DNA of 64,000 nucleotides from Hermodice carunculata (GCA_964020975.1 OZ026619.1:84374206-84438205); one strand, 5' to 3'. Shown: positions 12,600 to 23,679, numbered from the stretch's first letter. Program-made: numbers and translations. Notes: generated by a model not told the origin, from the letters alone.

Positions 12600-13880
12600 T
12601 GGGAGATGACATTCCCTATTGTAAGTTGTAAGGGTAATAAACTTCAAAGATTTGGTGGCAGACTGGTGTAGAATAGAACCCTTAGAGGAAAATCTGGTAT
12701 TGTACAAGTGGGATTGAGAAGCTAGGATGAAACGATATGATAAACACTTAGGGTTTTACCACTTAAATTTTCCCAAATAAGAACACAGTAATTTTGGTGA
12801 ACTTGTTGCGTCATACTGAGCCATCCCAAAGTATCCAGCATGTCCATGATCTGGGTTCTTGCAGGACACTTTAAAACAATTTTAAATTTTCTGTAGTCTC
12901 ATCAGATCATTTTTGTGGACTGGTGCTCCAGACTGTACTACAGTAATCTATGTGTGGTAAAATCAAAGTATTATAAAGAGTGATACAGGCACCATGAGGG
13001 ACAAATTTCGCCACTATTGAAACATACCAAGTGCTTTGTTTATTTTTTTAAGAGTTCCATCAAATTGGTCTACAAGACTCAAGTTAGAATCCAAAGTAAT
13101 ACCAAGGTAAACACAAGAATTCCCTTAATTTTCTTCTCCGCCAAAGATTAAGCCAAAGTCTGAAGTATAAACACGACATTTACTACTGATAACGATAATA
13201 TTAGTTTTGCCTATAGGAAGTCTGATTATATTGCCTTACAGCCGTGAAGAGACATTAGTCAGATCATGGCCGACACCCTGTGAAAAAACCTCAGCACTTG
13301 AGGTAAATATGTAGAATAAAGTATCAACATATAAATTGATTGGGGCATATTCGAAAAAAAGCACCGATGTTAATTACATGAATGATGAACAACAGCTGAC
13401 CCAGATTTAACACATAAGGAACACGGATTGTAATTGCTTTAGGTTCAGATAAATTAACATTAATGCAAGCAACTTGTGTTTTTTTAAGGTACCTACGAAA
13501 GCAAGCAACGGAGGTGTCTGTAAAGAAGGATAGCATGATCAAAAGCTTCAGGCAGGTACAAGGAAACAAGTTCAACACAGTTTCTTTGCCCACTATCCCT
13601 GAAGTCTGTGTGGAATATTTGGCTCTGAAGCTAAACTATTGGGGTGCCAGTAAATTTATGTTCAGAGAAATACTTGTAGAGTTGACTGTAAACATATCAT
13701 TCTAGGTGTTCGGAGACAACAAGAAAGATAAATACAGGTCGATAGTTATCAGGGTCAATTCTGGGCCCCTTCTTGTCAATAGAAGGAATACGGGCATTTT
13801 TCTAAGCATCAGGAAAGGTGCGCCATGAGCCAGAAACATGTTAAGCCAGGTCCCCCAGACCATCAGAGTTGGACGGCCAG
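12600..13880 (-). mobile_element. LINE remnant, reverse transcriptase part (CR1/L2/jockey type)
   Basis: On the minus strand, pieces of a non-LTR reverse transcriptase occur in the right order. They are IPSIDKKGPRIDPDNYRPV (about 13,735-13,795; RT palm start), a YADDT equivalent reading YVDTLFY near 13,320, YLGITLDSNLSLVDQFDG near 13,060-13,115, and LYNTLILPHIDYCSTVW near 12,915-12,990. A C-terminal YNTRFSSKG follows near 12,690. The catalytic ADD reads VDT, and the frame changes several times with many stops, so the copy is dead. The endonuclease part is missing, which fits 5' truncation. The clade is not resolved. Confidence 0.8.
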
Positions 13881-14394
13881 GCAATCTTCAACAGTATGAC
13901 CAGATTATTGCAAAGCCAGTAGCCTCATCTCTTGGCATGTCAGCAAGCAATTCAGATACATCTCAAGAGAAAATAGGTGAGAACCTAAAACGACCAGAGG
14001 AAAATATAAATAACTATCAAATGTCCCATAAGTATTGTTTCCACCTAATTAAGAGCCTCTATATGCTCATAGATTTGTGAGTAAAAAATATGGTAAAAAT
14101 AGTGGCAATATATCCAGGTGAAAAGTCGCGACTTTGTCAGCTGGTCAGCAGGGCGTGTACTTCCATGAACTTGCCTGGTTTCTCCATACAGGCCTCAATC
14201 TCGACATAGCAGTAGAGGACGAAGGGAAGCTTGTTGCACAAATGTGTTAAAAGATGACTCAGTTAGCTGCATGTAGTTCGCAGAGATGTAGATATATGTT
14301 GCATGAAATGATGTTTATGCTAAGACACAAAACCATAAAACGTGGCTTCCAGTAGCTGGATACAAGTCAAAACTTTGTTTGTGATACGTACAGT
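13881..14394. other. No gene seen
   Basis: AT-rich DNA between the LINE remnant and repeat copy A. It may hold the decayed 5' continuation of the LINE, but nothing is recognisable. Confidence 0.5.
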
Positions 14395-15510
14395 CAGATC
14401 TTGAAATAACCGTGACTGTGTACTGGTGCATCGAAATTTCAAAACATTTACAGACTATTAATGGTAACATATGTGACCAAAAGCGCATCTAACAAATTTT
14501 CGGTGTCATTGTTTGTTTTGGAATTCAGATGACCTAAATTTGAATTGGCTCGACCCCCAAAAAAGCAACATTCAACCCATACAAAGCAGTTTCATGAAAA
14601 AATAATCTAATTAAAGTCACATGCTGAATAAATATATGGCTTCCATTTTTCACACAAATCTATTATCCATCTGGTCTCTATACTATTACTACATAATATG
14701 CATTGGAATGCGATACAATATTTTATTCTGTAGAAAAGTAAAGTTTACTACAAAAATAATGTTTGCTTCTAAACAAATAATTGCTTCATTCCATTATGCT
14801 GCCAATGTATCGTTCCATAATATAGAAAACAAATATGGAACGTGTGAGCACAAGCTTCCAATAATTCTGCATGATTACCCCCATGGCCCTCTGCTGTTTG
14901 AACTCTTCCAGTGCCAACGGCGACTAATTCGAACTACACACGACTCACTGCTCTGAATTATGATAAGGTTGTTAGATACATGTTCCTTGTAAAAAAAAAA
15001 TCCATTCAAGTACCAGCATGCTGTAGTCACGTAGAATATAATAGTCCAGGTCAACAGATTTCCTCGGGGCGTTTTTGGTGAAATGCCGAGGAATGCTGCT
15101 GACTCAGTTTAAAATTTGGCACTGACGGAGTTAACTTCATGTGGCCTGTTAATGCAGCTATTTACATTAATTATAAAAAAAATGGTGAGGTTTTATAAAA
15201 AACAATGGTTACGCTGATTGAGTCACAGCGGGCTTAATTACGAGACGGTGAAGCGATGAACCAGCAAATAATAACTTTGAATAACTGAGACAATACAGTT
15301 AAAATTCAAGTCTGGGCTTCTTTACATGGACTCTCAATAAATGCTCCATTTCCAAGTTTTACCAAATCCTATATCACTCTCACCTGCTCTCTAAAGCTGA
15401 CTGACCCAAAAAAATTTAAGTTGAATTAATTTTGTAAGAAATATTTAAGATCAGCATAATTAGACTACAATTAATGTCGGGTTAATACCAGCAGCAAGCG
15501 CATGGCACTG
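14395..15510. repeat. ~1.1-kb dispersed repeat, copy A
   Basis: The block aligns end to end with 47,905-49,600 (copy B). Shared words include GCATCGAAATTTCAAAA, TGCGATACAATATTTTATTC, TTCTGCATGATTACCCC and TCAATAAATGCTC. The pair is clearly related but diverged, with indels. A TTAA MITE (14,898-15,134) sits at the same place in both copies. The last part (about 15,440-15,500) is repeated again at 15,775-15,835 (AGATCAGCATA). There is no coding potential. Confidence 0.88.
14898..15134. mobile_element. TTAA hairpin MITE, copy in repeat A (~237 bp)
   Basis: The left end reads TTGAACTCTTCCAGTGCCA and the right end TGGCACTGACGGAGTTAA, matching the inverted ends of the copy at 47,616-47,755. The inner hairpin (15,053-15,103) is worn. 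It occupies the same position as the MITE in copy B, so it was present before A and B separated. Confidence 0.75.
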
Positions 15511-16013
15511 CTGGCTGCAGTCAACATACTGGCACATATCAGGTCAAATACCAAGGTAGGGTGCAATACATGTTTTTACCTGCAAAACTAAACGCTTATA
15601 CAATCCAAACAGTTAATATATCCAACTGGTAAGCATATGCTTTCTTGTGTGCTAGTCATCGTATGAGGCAGTTTTGATATTATCAAAGCCATACTGATAC
15701 CACATTAACTTAATGTGAAGATAGGTCCAACAATTCTTGGGTAACTACTGTCTAGCAATGCCGATACACTGAAATATACAAGATCAGCATAGTTAGACAA
15801 CAATTAATGTGGGGTTATTACCAAAAACAAGAGTGTGACACAGGACGTTCAGGAGGCGAGGTTTTGTGTTGAAAATCTAGGACAGGACAGGACGATAAAC
15901 AATAAAATGTTTCTTCATTAGACTTGAAACAGGCGCTGACAAGGCAGGAATAATATTTACATTTTTATGGTGAACATTTAAGAAGGTGTCGGTATTCGAG
16001 GATGGATAAATGT
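15511..16013. other. No gene seen
   Basis: AT-rich DNA. It includes the ~60-bp second copy (15,775-15,835) of the end of repeat A. Confidence 0.5.
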
Positions 16014-16315
16014 CGAGTTATATTCAAGTCGAGTCGAGTTATTATGCAAATGAACAAGGCTGCCTTATGTCAGTTGATTTACAAAGTCGAGTTACATTTT
16101 ATCACAAGTCAGTGAACATTTCGCAATGTGGAGTTACACTTACTCAAGCTGAGTTACATTAAGCCAAGTCGAGTAACACTTAGCAAAGTCTAGTTACACT
16201 CAGCCAAGTCAAGTGATACTTGACCAAGTCGAGTAACACTTAGCCAAATCTAGTTGCACTTGTCGAAGTTGAGTTACACTTAGGTACGTCAAGTTATACT
16301 TACCAAAAGCTGATT
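16014..16315. repeat. Tandem repeat, ~20-bp unit
   Basis: About 14 degenerate copies of AAGTCGAGTTACACTTAGCC. They are most regular between 16,150 and 16,310, where the unit is 20 bp. Non-coding. Confidence 0.9.
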
Positions 16316-16779
16316 TATATTTTTGGATTAATAAAGGTTCCTTTGATGTTGCCAAAAAAACATGTACAATATATGTACAATAAAGGCCCCCTGATATATT
16401 GATCAAAATGCTTAAGTGACACCAGTAATGCTACATATATCCTGAACTGGGAGAATGTAGAGAGTGCAATTCAAGTAAAAGCTTTTTTTACATGCATTAT
16501 GGAAAAGAATATGACTAAATATATAATTAAAATTTAAACTTATGTGTTTACACAGACATATTGTTTTTCCCAATATTTTTTATCGTTATTTCTCTCTTTT
16601 ATATTTCTGTGTGTCTTCACAAATATATATTGTTTTTCTCAACATTATTCTTTTGTTCCCACTTTACTTTTGTGTCTGTTTTACTCAGAGATCATTCAAA
16701 CGCGAAACTTCAAATTTGGCATAGATATTGCTCCTGTGGTGAAGGTTTGCATATCGTTCATAACAAACAACTGAATGAA
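16316..16779. other. AT-rich DNA with a fragment of the dispersed family
   Basis: Bases 16,705-16,770 (TTCAAATTTGGCATAGATATT and following) match the family core at 2370-2410. Small ATTTC/TTTTC-rich frames are not genes. Confidence 0.55.
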
Positions 16780-17620
16780 AACTATTTTGGGTCCTTTCTT
16801 TTTCTTTTTCTATGTAAACGACATGCCCCTCAGTTTCTCAAATGGTACAACCATGTTCCTATTTGCAGACAATTCTAAATGCTTTCAGGCAAATAATTCA
16901 GAAACTGATGCACGTACACAGCAAAAATGATATGGAGAATCTGGTCTCCAGGAGTAATTTATGGGGTATGAAGTTTAACGTCAACAAATGCAGCATTCTT
17001 ACTGTCAGCAGGTCCCACAATCCTTTTGGTTTTACCTACTGTTTGAACGATACCCCCCTAAATCATGCATCGTGGCAAAACGACCTTGGCTATGAATTAG
17101 ACTTATCTCTCAACTGGTCAAAGCATATAACCAAGTGTTGTACTAAAGCCAACAGTGCCCTGGGTGTAATCTAAAGAACATGCGAGTACAAAGCTCCCTC
17201 TGAAGCTACCAAGGGACTTTACATTGCTTTAGTATGGAGTCATCTTGAATATGTTATGGTTGTGTCGAGTGTTACCAGCAAGAACAATCTAATGGCACCA
17301 GAAAATGTTCACAGAAGAGGCACCAGATACATCTTACGATCTCCCTTCTCTGAATCTTACGAGTCCAGCGTTGCCAAAGGTAATCTGCTCCCTTTATCCT
17401 ACAGGCAGAATTGGTTCTTGTGTTCTTGCACAAATGTCTAAATGGCTTTTACAGGATAAATTTCTTCAATATGTTTCCCATTCAAACAGACCTAAGAAAT
17501 TTACGCACCTCTGACAATAGTCTATGTTTCAGAGTGACCAAATGTAAAACTGAAACTTTCCATTCATCCTATATCAATCTACACTTGGAACCTTTTACCC
17601 TCCCATATCCGTAATTCTCT
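16780..17620 (+). mobile_element. LINE remnant, C-terminal half of reverse transcriptase
   Basis: The plus strand reads FYVNDMPLSFSNGTTMFLFADN near 16,800-16,875, which is the RT motif with the usual (Y/F)ADD changed to FADN. It then reads LWGMKFNVNKCSIL, a DLGYELDLSLNWSKHI block near 17,080-17,125, KGLYIALVWSHLEY near 17,215-17,255 and RRGTRYIL near 17,315-17,335. The order and wording are those of CR1/jockey-type non-LTR elements. At least three frame changes and several stops are needed to read it. It is 5'-truncated: no endonuclease is present. Confidence 0.85.
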
Positions 17621-17850
17621 ATCAGTTCATATGTTCAAAGGTAGCCAAAATACTTACTACAACAATTTGCAACAAGACTATTTTGACTCGTCTAATACAT
17701 GCACCTGGTTGGTTATGTGTTTTGTCCAAAGTGCAAGGAGCTGTTCATGTGATTGACTGCTTAAATTTTAAGTGAACACTTTAAAAATATCCATGCTTAA
17801 ATTTTAGTCCAAATATCTCAATATGATGAAACTATTATTGTACTTTATAT

Positions 17851-18837
17851 CATGGACCTATTATCGGAAGGACTGAGCACGGCGTATTTCAGTAGCGCAA
17901 AACCCATTAAGCTCACTTATACGAATAAACAGTGTCTTTGATCCGCCTTTGTTTTACGCTGATTGCCACAACGCGATAAGCGATAAGCGGGGCCCTTTGT
18001 TCCGCGGCTCTGGTACCGCCTGAGCGGATGGCAGTCACACTTGGGCAGGCACATTCAGCTTGGCAACCCGTGGCGTCATTTTACCGGAACTTAAACACTT
18101 GGATGGGCAATGATATAAGGGGCCTTTCGTACTGAGCATTCGAATGCGCAAGCGGCCTTGCCGTTCCCCTTCTGCAATGACGAGCAAAATGGTGTATGAA
18201 TTTTTGTTCTGCGATGGTTAGTAGGGATTTTATGAAGGGATTGCCGTCTCTATGGGACTCCTTCACTGTTAATCAGATAAGACAAACCTTATAAGATTTA
18301 GACGCTTTTTACAATAAATGCAGGTCGAATGCAGAACTTTAAACCTACATAATACAATTGTATACAAGCAAAGGTTGATTTTGGTGCAGTTCAAATTTAC
18401 TGCCAGTACCGGTGTTTATTAGAATTTTGCGATCAAAAAGTGGTCAAATTGTTGATTTCTGGGCCCAGTATCCAATATGGCGCCTGTAGATGCCAGTAAC
18501 ATGCATAATATCCCCATGCCATAAAGTCATGGGTATTTTCATTCCGTATGAACCTACTGTGGTGTACTTAAACGTTTGAAATGCAAAAAATATAAAATGA
18601 AATAAAAATAATAATAATAATACAGTGGACCCTGTCTTGAGAGACCACTCCCATGAAAGCCCACCTGCCTTGAAAGAAGTGTACCTTCGGGTCACCGTTT
18701 AACGCTCGGGAGACCAGCGGCCGCGAATACACAATTGACGCCTGCGAGTTTTATTGCCACCTACCCGCTGTGGCGGTAACAAAGCTCTGGCGTTTGAAGT
18801 GCCGCTGGTGCTCAGTCCTTCCGATAATAGGTCCATG
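17851..18837. mobile_element. 987-bp non-autonomous element with perfect 30-bp inverted repeats
   Basis: A perfect 30-bp inverted repeat bounds the element: CATGGACCTATTATCGGAAG plus ten more bases at 17,851-17,880, and its complement at 18,808-18,837. Both sides are flanked by TTTATAT (17,844-17,850 and 18,838-18,844), a candidate 7-bp target duplication, although the AT-rich context weakens this. The interior is more GC-rich than the flanks and has no transposase. Near 18,624-18,660 it contains TACAGTGGACCCTGTCTTGA, which looks like the end of a pogo/Tigger element and may be a separate nested fragment. A 30-31-bp terminal repeat beginning CATG recalls P elements, but hAT or another 7-8-bp-target family is possible. 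Confidence 0.78.
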
Positions 18838-19929
18838 TTTATATATAGAAGAAGTCGGTGCTTTTTTATCTTTTCCTTCAATCATCACCATTATTATGTG
18901 GTGATAGCTGTTCTCATCTTTCTCGCCAATCATTAACGGGGAGTCAACTTGTTAGGTGTAATCACCTGTTTGACGCTTCATAGTCGGCAGTATTTGTTTT
19001 TAATGTGTTATGGTGTTTTATTTTCATTTAACCATGGTTTTTTTCCACTGCTGTTAAATATCTTTATTTAGTGCTGATTGAAGCTCAATAAATAAAATAC
19101 ATAAATAAATGGGAATATACACTTCAACATTCATGAAACCTGGTCACAAAAGCCATGCAGATGGGTTCTTATGACAGTGGTCATGAATTCAAGTACCACC
19201 ATGGTACAAACATAACCATCTTTCAAATGAATACATGTTACTTATACAGCAATTGTATAGCATTTTGGCTGACATAGGCAGTACACATTATTTTTTGTAC
19301 TTAACGGCGATTAAAATAGCAGTCTTGTCTCATCATAAATAATGTATATTGTTACCTGCAAGTGTGTGTCCACATGCTCTAGTAGGTATAACTATATCCT
19401 GTATTTATAATGAGTTCCATGAGCCTCCACTCTAGGCAAAGTTTAGCATTGTTTTGGAATTTAAACTTGTTGAATTGATCAAAGTGGCGCTGTTGTCTGA
19501 CCTTGAAAATTCAAGCAAAACAGAAGCACCATGACTGACCAATAGGAGAATCCAGGCCAATACCAAAGCAGCAAGCAAACTTTGTCAATATTTACGAGAA
19601 AAAGAAGATAAACAACTAAGAGAAAGAACTGTCACAACCTGACCCAGTCTGTCACAGAAAAAAATATAATCTCCGCCAGAAAATATCTCTCTTATTCCTT
19701 GAAGAACAATGGTTGTAACTGATGACATTGCAATGATTCTTTTATACTTGTGTTCCTCTAGCTATGTGATTTCAAGGCCTTCCAGCTCTCAAGTTCTGTG
19801 TTCAAGGAGTCACACAACAAAGTCTGGTGCTTTTATCTTGTGCTTCTAATACTTTATCATGTAAAAATGGACATAATGTAGACTATGTAGTATGGTGTGC
19901 CATTCTAAATTGCCTGCACCATACTAACT
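18838..19929. other. No gene seen
   Basis: AT-rich DNA. The part from 19,440 downward might include long-terminal or untranslated sequence of the Gypsy fossil beside it, but no repeat of it was found to prove this. Confidence 0.45.
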
Positions 19930-21300
19930 AGTTTTGCATTACTTTGCTTTCTTTCCATTGAAAATCACTCTAACTTGTGTGGGTCCTGATCTTACCATTT
20001 GTGTATGTTCCAACAAATCTAGGATGGAGGTCCACACAAATGAAAACTTTGGAATCCTGGCAAAGTTCAGCCATGCCTTTTCCAGACTACCTGCTCTCAA
20101 AAACTTGACTCTTCAGTACCTCTTCCAGCTCCACTTCATAATTGAGTGGCTGATATGCCAATACCTCTTCCAGTTCAGACACATTGAGCTTTGTCAATAG
20201 CTCTCCCACATGACAATGGGCATCGATCATCTGGAATTGATTGGTCACATTCCCAGAGACACTACACAGGGCAAGATCCCCTAGATTCACTGTCTTCACC
20301 ATGCTTTTGAACCTCCTAAATGGTTCCTCCCTTTCCTTTGGCCGAGTATTTTAGTTCTAGAAATTTTCGCGCGTGTTTAATTTCGTGCAAACTTATTTTT
20401 TCTGAAATTACACAATTTTCACGCATTTTATTTTTGCGCAATCCAATGCCAAACAATGTAGTGAAATACAATGCAACTTATTTTCGCGCATTTTAATTTC
20501 GCGCTTTAGGTGGTAGCGTGAAAAGCGCGAAATTAAATCGAGCGCGAACATTTCTAGAACCACAGTACCTAACCTGGCTGCCAGCACCCTCCAATGCAAA
20601 AGTACAGGAACACAGTTCAGGGGGGTTGGAGATCTTCTCAGAAAGAATGATGTTTGATGGAATACCAATGTGCAGTACTCTCGTCCTGAAATCTAAACTC
20701 TAACTCCACCCCTGTCAGCATGACTTCCTCTTTGAAGAGCCTTTCTCTCTGGACTTTTGGCAACAGTTCCTTCAGATAGGAACAATCCATCTCCTTAGGT
20801 TATGTGGTAACAAAACCAGCCATAAGTTCAGACCACATTCCCAGATAATCTCAAAATGATGCCAAAGACTGATCCTGATGTAAATGAAAGTGCTGCTTAC
20901 TTCCTGTTATCTGGGTTCCTTTAATGTCTGTACTCAAAGCAGGCAGTTGTGGGCGAAATATACCATGGCAGATCTGAACGCACGACCTGTGTCTTCACAT
21001 GGGAAAATTTGTCTGGACAGACAGAACATGGACATACCTGCTGCTACTTTGTTTTCTCCTGTACCATGATATTCAGTTTCCCTCCATCCACGTTTTCTAC
21101 TGATCGCTTGAAAGAAGACTTTGGAAGGCTGGAAAAAAATGATATGTCGTCCAGATAAACACACTTTTGCACTTCGAGCCCCCTAGTAGAAACAGTAATG
21201 ATAAGTTTGTCTGACCCTTCCATGCTGCAGCTCTCACCCACAATGTCTTCTTCTTCTTCCCAGAAATGCAACATCTCCAGTCCTCATGCCAACCTGGTAT
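19930..21300 (-). pseudogene. Zinc-finger plus TatD-like remnant
   Basis: Read on the minus strand, a C-x2-C finger occurs near 20,940-21,040 (CPCSVCPDKFSHVKTQVVRS, then LPWY). A coding-like stretch follows (KEMDCSYLKELLPKVQRERL, about 20,730-20,800), then near 20,185-20,225 the motif QMIDAHCHVGELL. D-A-H-C-H fits the TatD nuclease signature (hydrophobic-x-D-[STA]-H-[CA]-H), which binds metal. VDLHPRF near 20,000-20,025 may be the next TatD block. The copy is degraded, and a MITE sits inside it (20,347-20,567). It lies directly beyond the pol end of the Gypsy fossil on the same strand. It may be an extra part of that element or an independent TATDN2-like gene copy. Confidence 0.5.
20347..20567. 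mobile_element. ~220-bp TA-flanked MITE with CGCG-rich ends
   Basis: The ends are inverted: left TATTTTAGTTCTAGAAATTT and right (complement) TACTGTGGTTCTAGAAATGT, both running into TTCGCGC. Internal words TTTCGCGC and GCGCGAAAT recur in both orientations. TA borders suggest a Tc1/mariner-type MITE. It interrupts the zinc-finger/TatD remnant. Confidence 0.72.
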
Positions 21301-22153
21301 CTAGACACCATCATCCTCAGGTTGATGCATCTATTTTAAATAGCATTTGGTACACAGGCAGCATTCATACAGATTTAAATATCTTGACAATCTATTGTAG
21401 CAAGTATGTGCCCAGAAACAAAAAAAACAAAACAAAAACATATGTATAAATTAAACTAGAAAAAAAAACATAATTTGGCCATTCCTAGTTCCACAAATAA
21501 ACAGATCAATATCCGTTCATTCAATAAATAAAACACTAAAGGGACCAATCCAACTCCATTTACCAAAAAAAACAAAATGATCATCACAAATCCATTACTG
21601 GTGGGTGGTATAAATAGCAAATAGGATGACCAAACAATCTTCTTTCCTGTTCTAGTGGTAGTACCAGGGACAGGCTCCCTTTTCTGATTGGCCACTGGCA
21701 ACACTGGTACTGGTGTGCTCGTCATCAAGTCCTGTGGACAGAAAGTAACATCAGCCACTGCAATGGACTGATTATCACTGACAAACTGATTTGGGCTGAG
21801 CTGCCCCTCTGAATTTTGGTACAGCTATAGTCCCAGAGTCCTCTGAAACCTGAATTTTATCTCGTTTACAATTTTCAGCATCAAAAGGATATCTGAACAC
21901 ATCTGCCAGTAAGGACTCCCCTGTTCTTCCTCACCATAGGCAATGGAGGTATCCAGTTCTAACAAATTGTATCTCATTTGTCACATCCACATAGGAATAA
22001 ACCATTCATTACAGGGCTAAGGCTGATCATGGGGATTCCTTGCATCTTCCGTTGATTTTGTACAGTACAGGAAACAATTTTTAGCAACCAAAAATGGATC
22101 GGACCAAAGTTTTGCCAATTTCCTGTGCAGCTTTTTAGGCAGATTCTAAATTA

Positions 22154-22182
22154 TACTGAACCCCAATGAAAAGTATCCACAT
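22154..22182 (+). repeat. Tc1 left terminal inverted repeat
   Basis: It begins TACTGAACCCCAATGAAAAG and matches the right end over 29 of 29 bases. Confidence 0.95.
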
Positions 22183-22447
22183 AAAAAAATTAACACATTA
22201 ATTTTGTAAGTTACTAAGTACTGTGTGTGCATATATGCATGGTTTGGAGCCTACATCAGGGTCATTCAGGACAACTTTTTAACTTTTGCTGGGTTGTTAC
22301 ATAATGCATGTGACTTTTGTGCACCGAATATGGCTTCTGACCACCACTCCTATTGGATGGCTAAAATGACCTGATGTTTTCAGTGGCTTTAAAAAGGGAT
22401 GTTCAGCCAAGAAAAAGGCCAGTGGTCTCAGGTGTGTTGAGGCGATC

Positions 22448-23467
22448 ATGCCGCGTCTGAGCCAAGGTCAAAGACACCATGCTTTGGGGCTTGCTGAGGG
22501 TGGAGTCCCAATCACTCAAATCGCACAAAGAATGGGGTGTACTCGGCGCACCATCCAACGACTAATTGAACGGCAACAAGAAACTGGATCCGTAGATGAT
22601 CGGCCTAGGCCTGGCCGAGAAAGAGTGACAACACCTGGCCAAGACCGTCACATCCGGCTGATGCACCTGCGAGACCGTTTCCGTACAGCAGCCCAAACAG
22701 CCGGTGAGACTCAAGGGGTGAATCACCGTCCTGTCAGTAGTTCTACTGTGGAGAGGCGACTGAGGAGCAGTGGCCTAACAGCCAGAAGACCTTACAGGGG
22801 TAACCTGCTGACCCAACCCAGAAGAGAAAGACGACTGCAGTGGTGTAGAGCACACTCCAGGTGGACTCGCCAGCAGTGGAATACCGTCCTTTTTACTGAC
22901 GAGTCCCATTTTTGTGTCAGCAGAGCAGATGGCAGAGAACGTGTGTGGCGCCGGACTGGGGAGAGATATGCAGATGCCTGTGTCCGTCAGGCAGATCGAT
23001 GGGGTGGACCCTCTGTCATGGTGTGGGCAGGCATCAGCAACCGCTACCGGACACCCCTAGTGGTCATTCAAGGGATCCTCAATGCTAGGCGGTACATTGA
23101 TGAGGTGCTGGAGCCGCACATGGTCCCATTTATGGAGCAGCATCAAGATCTGGCGATCTTTCAGCAGGACAATGCACGTGCACACTCTGCAAGATTAACA
23201 ATGAACTTTCTCAATGAGAACAACATCAATGTCATGGAATGGCCAGCGTTCTCACCCGATCTGAGCCCTATTGAACATTTGTGGGATCAGTTAGGCCAAG
23301 GTATTCAACGGAGGACACCTAGGCCTACTACCCGAAACCAGCTGATCCAAGCTCTGCAGGAAGAATGGAATAATGTTCCCCAACACAGAATTCAAACCCT
23401 GGTCAGCAGTATGCGCCGCAGATGTATAGCATGTGTTGATGCTCGAGGTGGCCACATCCCATATTGA
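22448..23467 (+). CDS. Tc1/mariner DD34E transposase
   Basis: The protein is 339 residues, the usual length for a Tc1 transposase, which cuts and rejoins its own element in the nucleus at TA sites. Residues ~1-50 form a first helix-turn-helix (LAEGGVPITQIAQRMGCTRRT). A GRPR-like linker follows (RPRPGRERV, 52-60), and a second helix-turn-helix region lies at about 65-120. The catalytic residues are D151 (LFTDESHF), D241 (FQQDNARAH) and E276 (SPDLSPIEHLWD). There are 34 residues between the second D and E, which makes it DD34E, the Tc1 signature. The ATG at 22,448 follows GGCGATC and starts with MPRLSQGQRH, matching family starts. The stop is TGA-free, with TGA replaced by TATTGA context ending at 23,467. 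No frameshift or stop was seen. The base composition is clearly more GC-rich than the surroundings, as expected for a young mobile element that has not drifted to the local AT content. Confidence 0.96.
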   Translation: MPRLSQGQRHHALGLAEGGVPITQIAQRMGCTRRTIQRLIERQQETGSVDDRPRPGRERVTTPGQDRHIRLMHLRDRFRTAAQTAGETQGVNHRPVSSSTVERRLRSSGLTARRPYRGNLLTQPRRERRLQWCRAHSRWTRQQWNTVLFTDESHFCVSRADGRERVWRRTGERYADACVRQADRWGGPSVMVWAGISNRYRTPLVVIQGILNARRYIDEVLEPHMVPFMEQHQDLAIFQQDNARAHSARLTMNFLNENNINVMEWPAFSPDLSPIEHLWDQLGQGIQRRTPRPTTRNQLIQALQEEWNNVPQHRIQTLVSSMRRRCIACVDARGGHIPY

Positions 23468-23628
23468 ACAGAAAAATTTGTGTGACTTTCAATTAGGGCA
23501 GTTAATGACATTTTTTGCCTGTAAGTGACGTTAATGTCGGTAGAGCGTGACATTATTTTTACGCCAGAAAAGTGAATGCTTTGTTAAGTTCTAAGCACGT
23601 CTAGGTATGAAATGTTTCAAGTATAAAC

Positions 23629-23634
23629 AATAAA
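23629..23634 (+). promoter_or_regulatory. Poly(A) signal AATAAA of the Tc1 transposase
   Basis: It lies 162 bp after the stop codon and 17 bp before the right inverted repeat. Confidence 0.6.
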
Positions 23635-23650
23635 ATACTTCAAAATTGGC

Positions 23651-23679
23651 ATGTGGATACTTTTCATTGGGGTTCAGTA
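23651..23679 (-). repeat. Tc1 right terminal inverted repeat
   Basis: Exact complement of 22,154-22,182, followed by TA. Confidence 0.95.

Larger units (their letters stand above)
22154..23679 (+). mobile_element. Intact Tc1-like transposon (1,526 bp)
   Basis: The ends are perfect 29-bp inverted repeats and the flanks are TA (22,152-22,153 and 23,680-23,681), the canonical Tc1/mariner target duplication. It encodes one uninterrupted 339-residue DD34E transposase (22,448-23,467). There is a TATA-like TTTAAAAAGG near 22,388 upstream and AATAAA at 23,629-23,634. Identical end repeats and an open frame mean a recent insertion. By structure it looks able to move, although activity cannot be read from the sequence. 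It sits inside the minus-strand Gypsy fossil. Confidence 0.95.
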
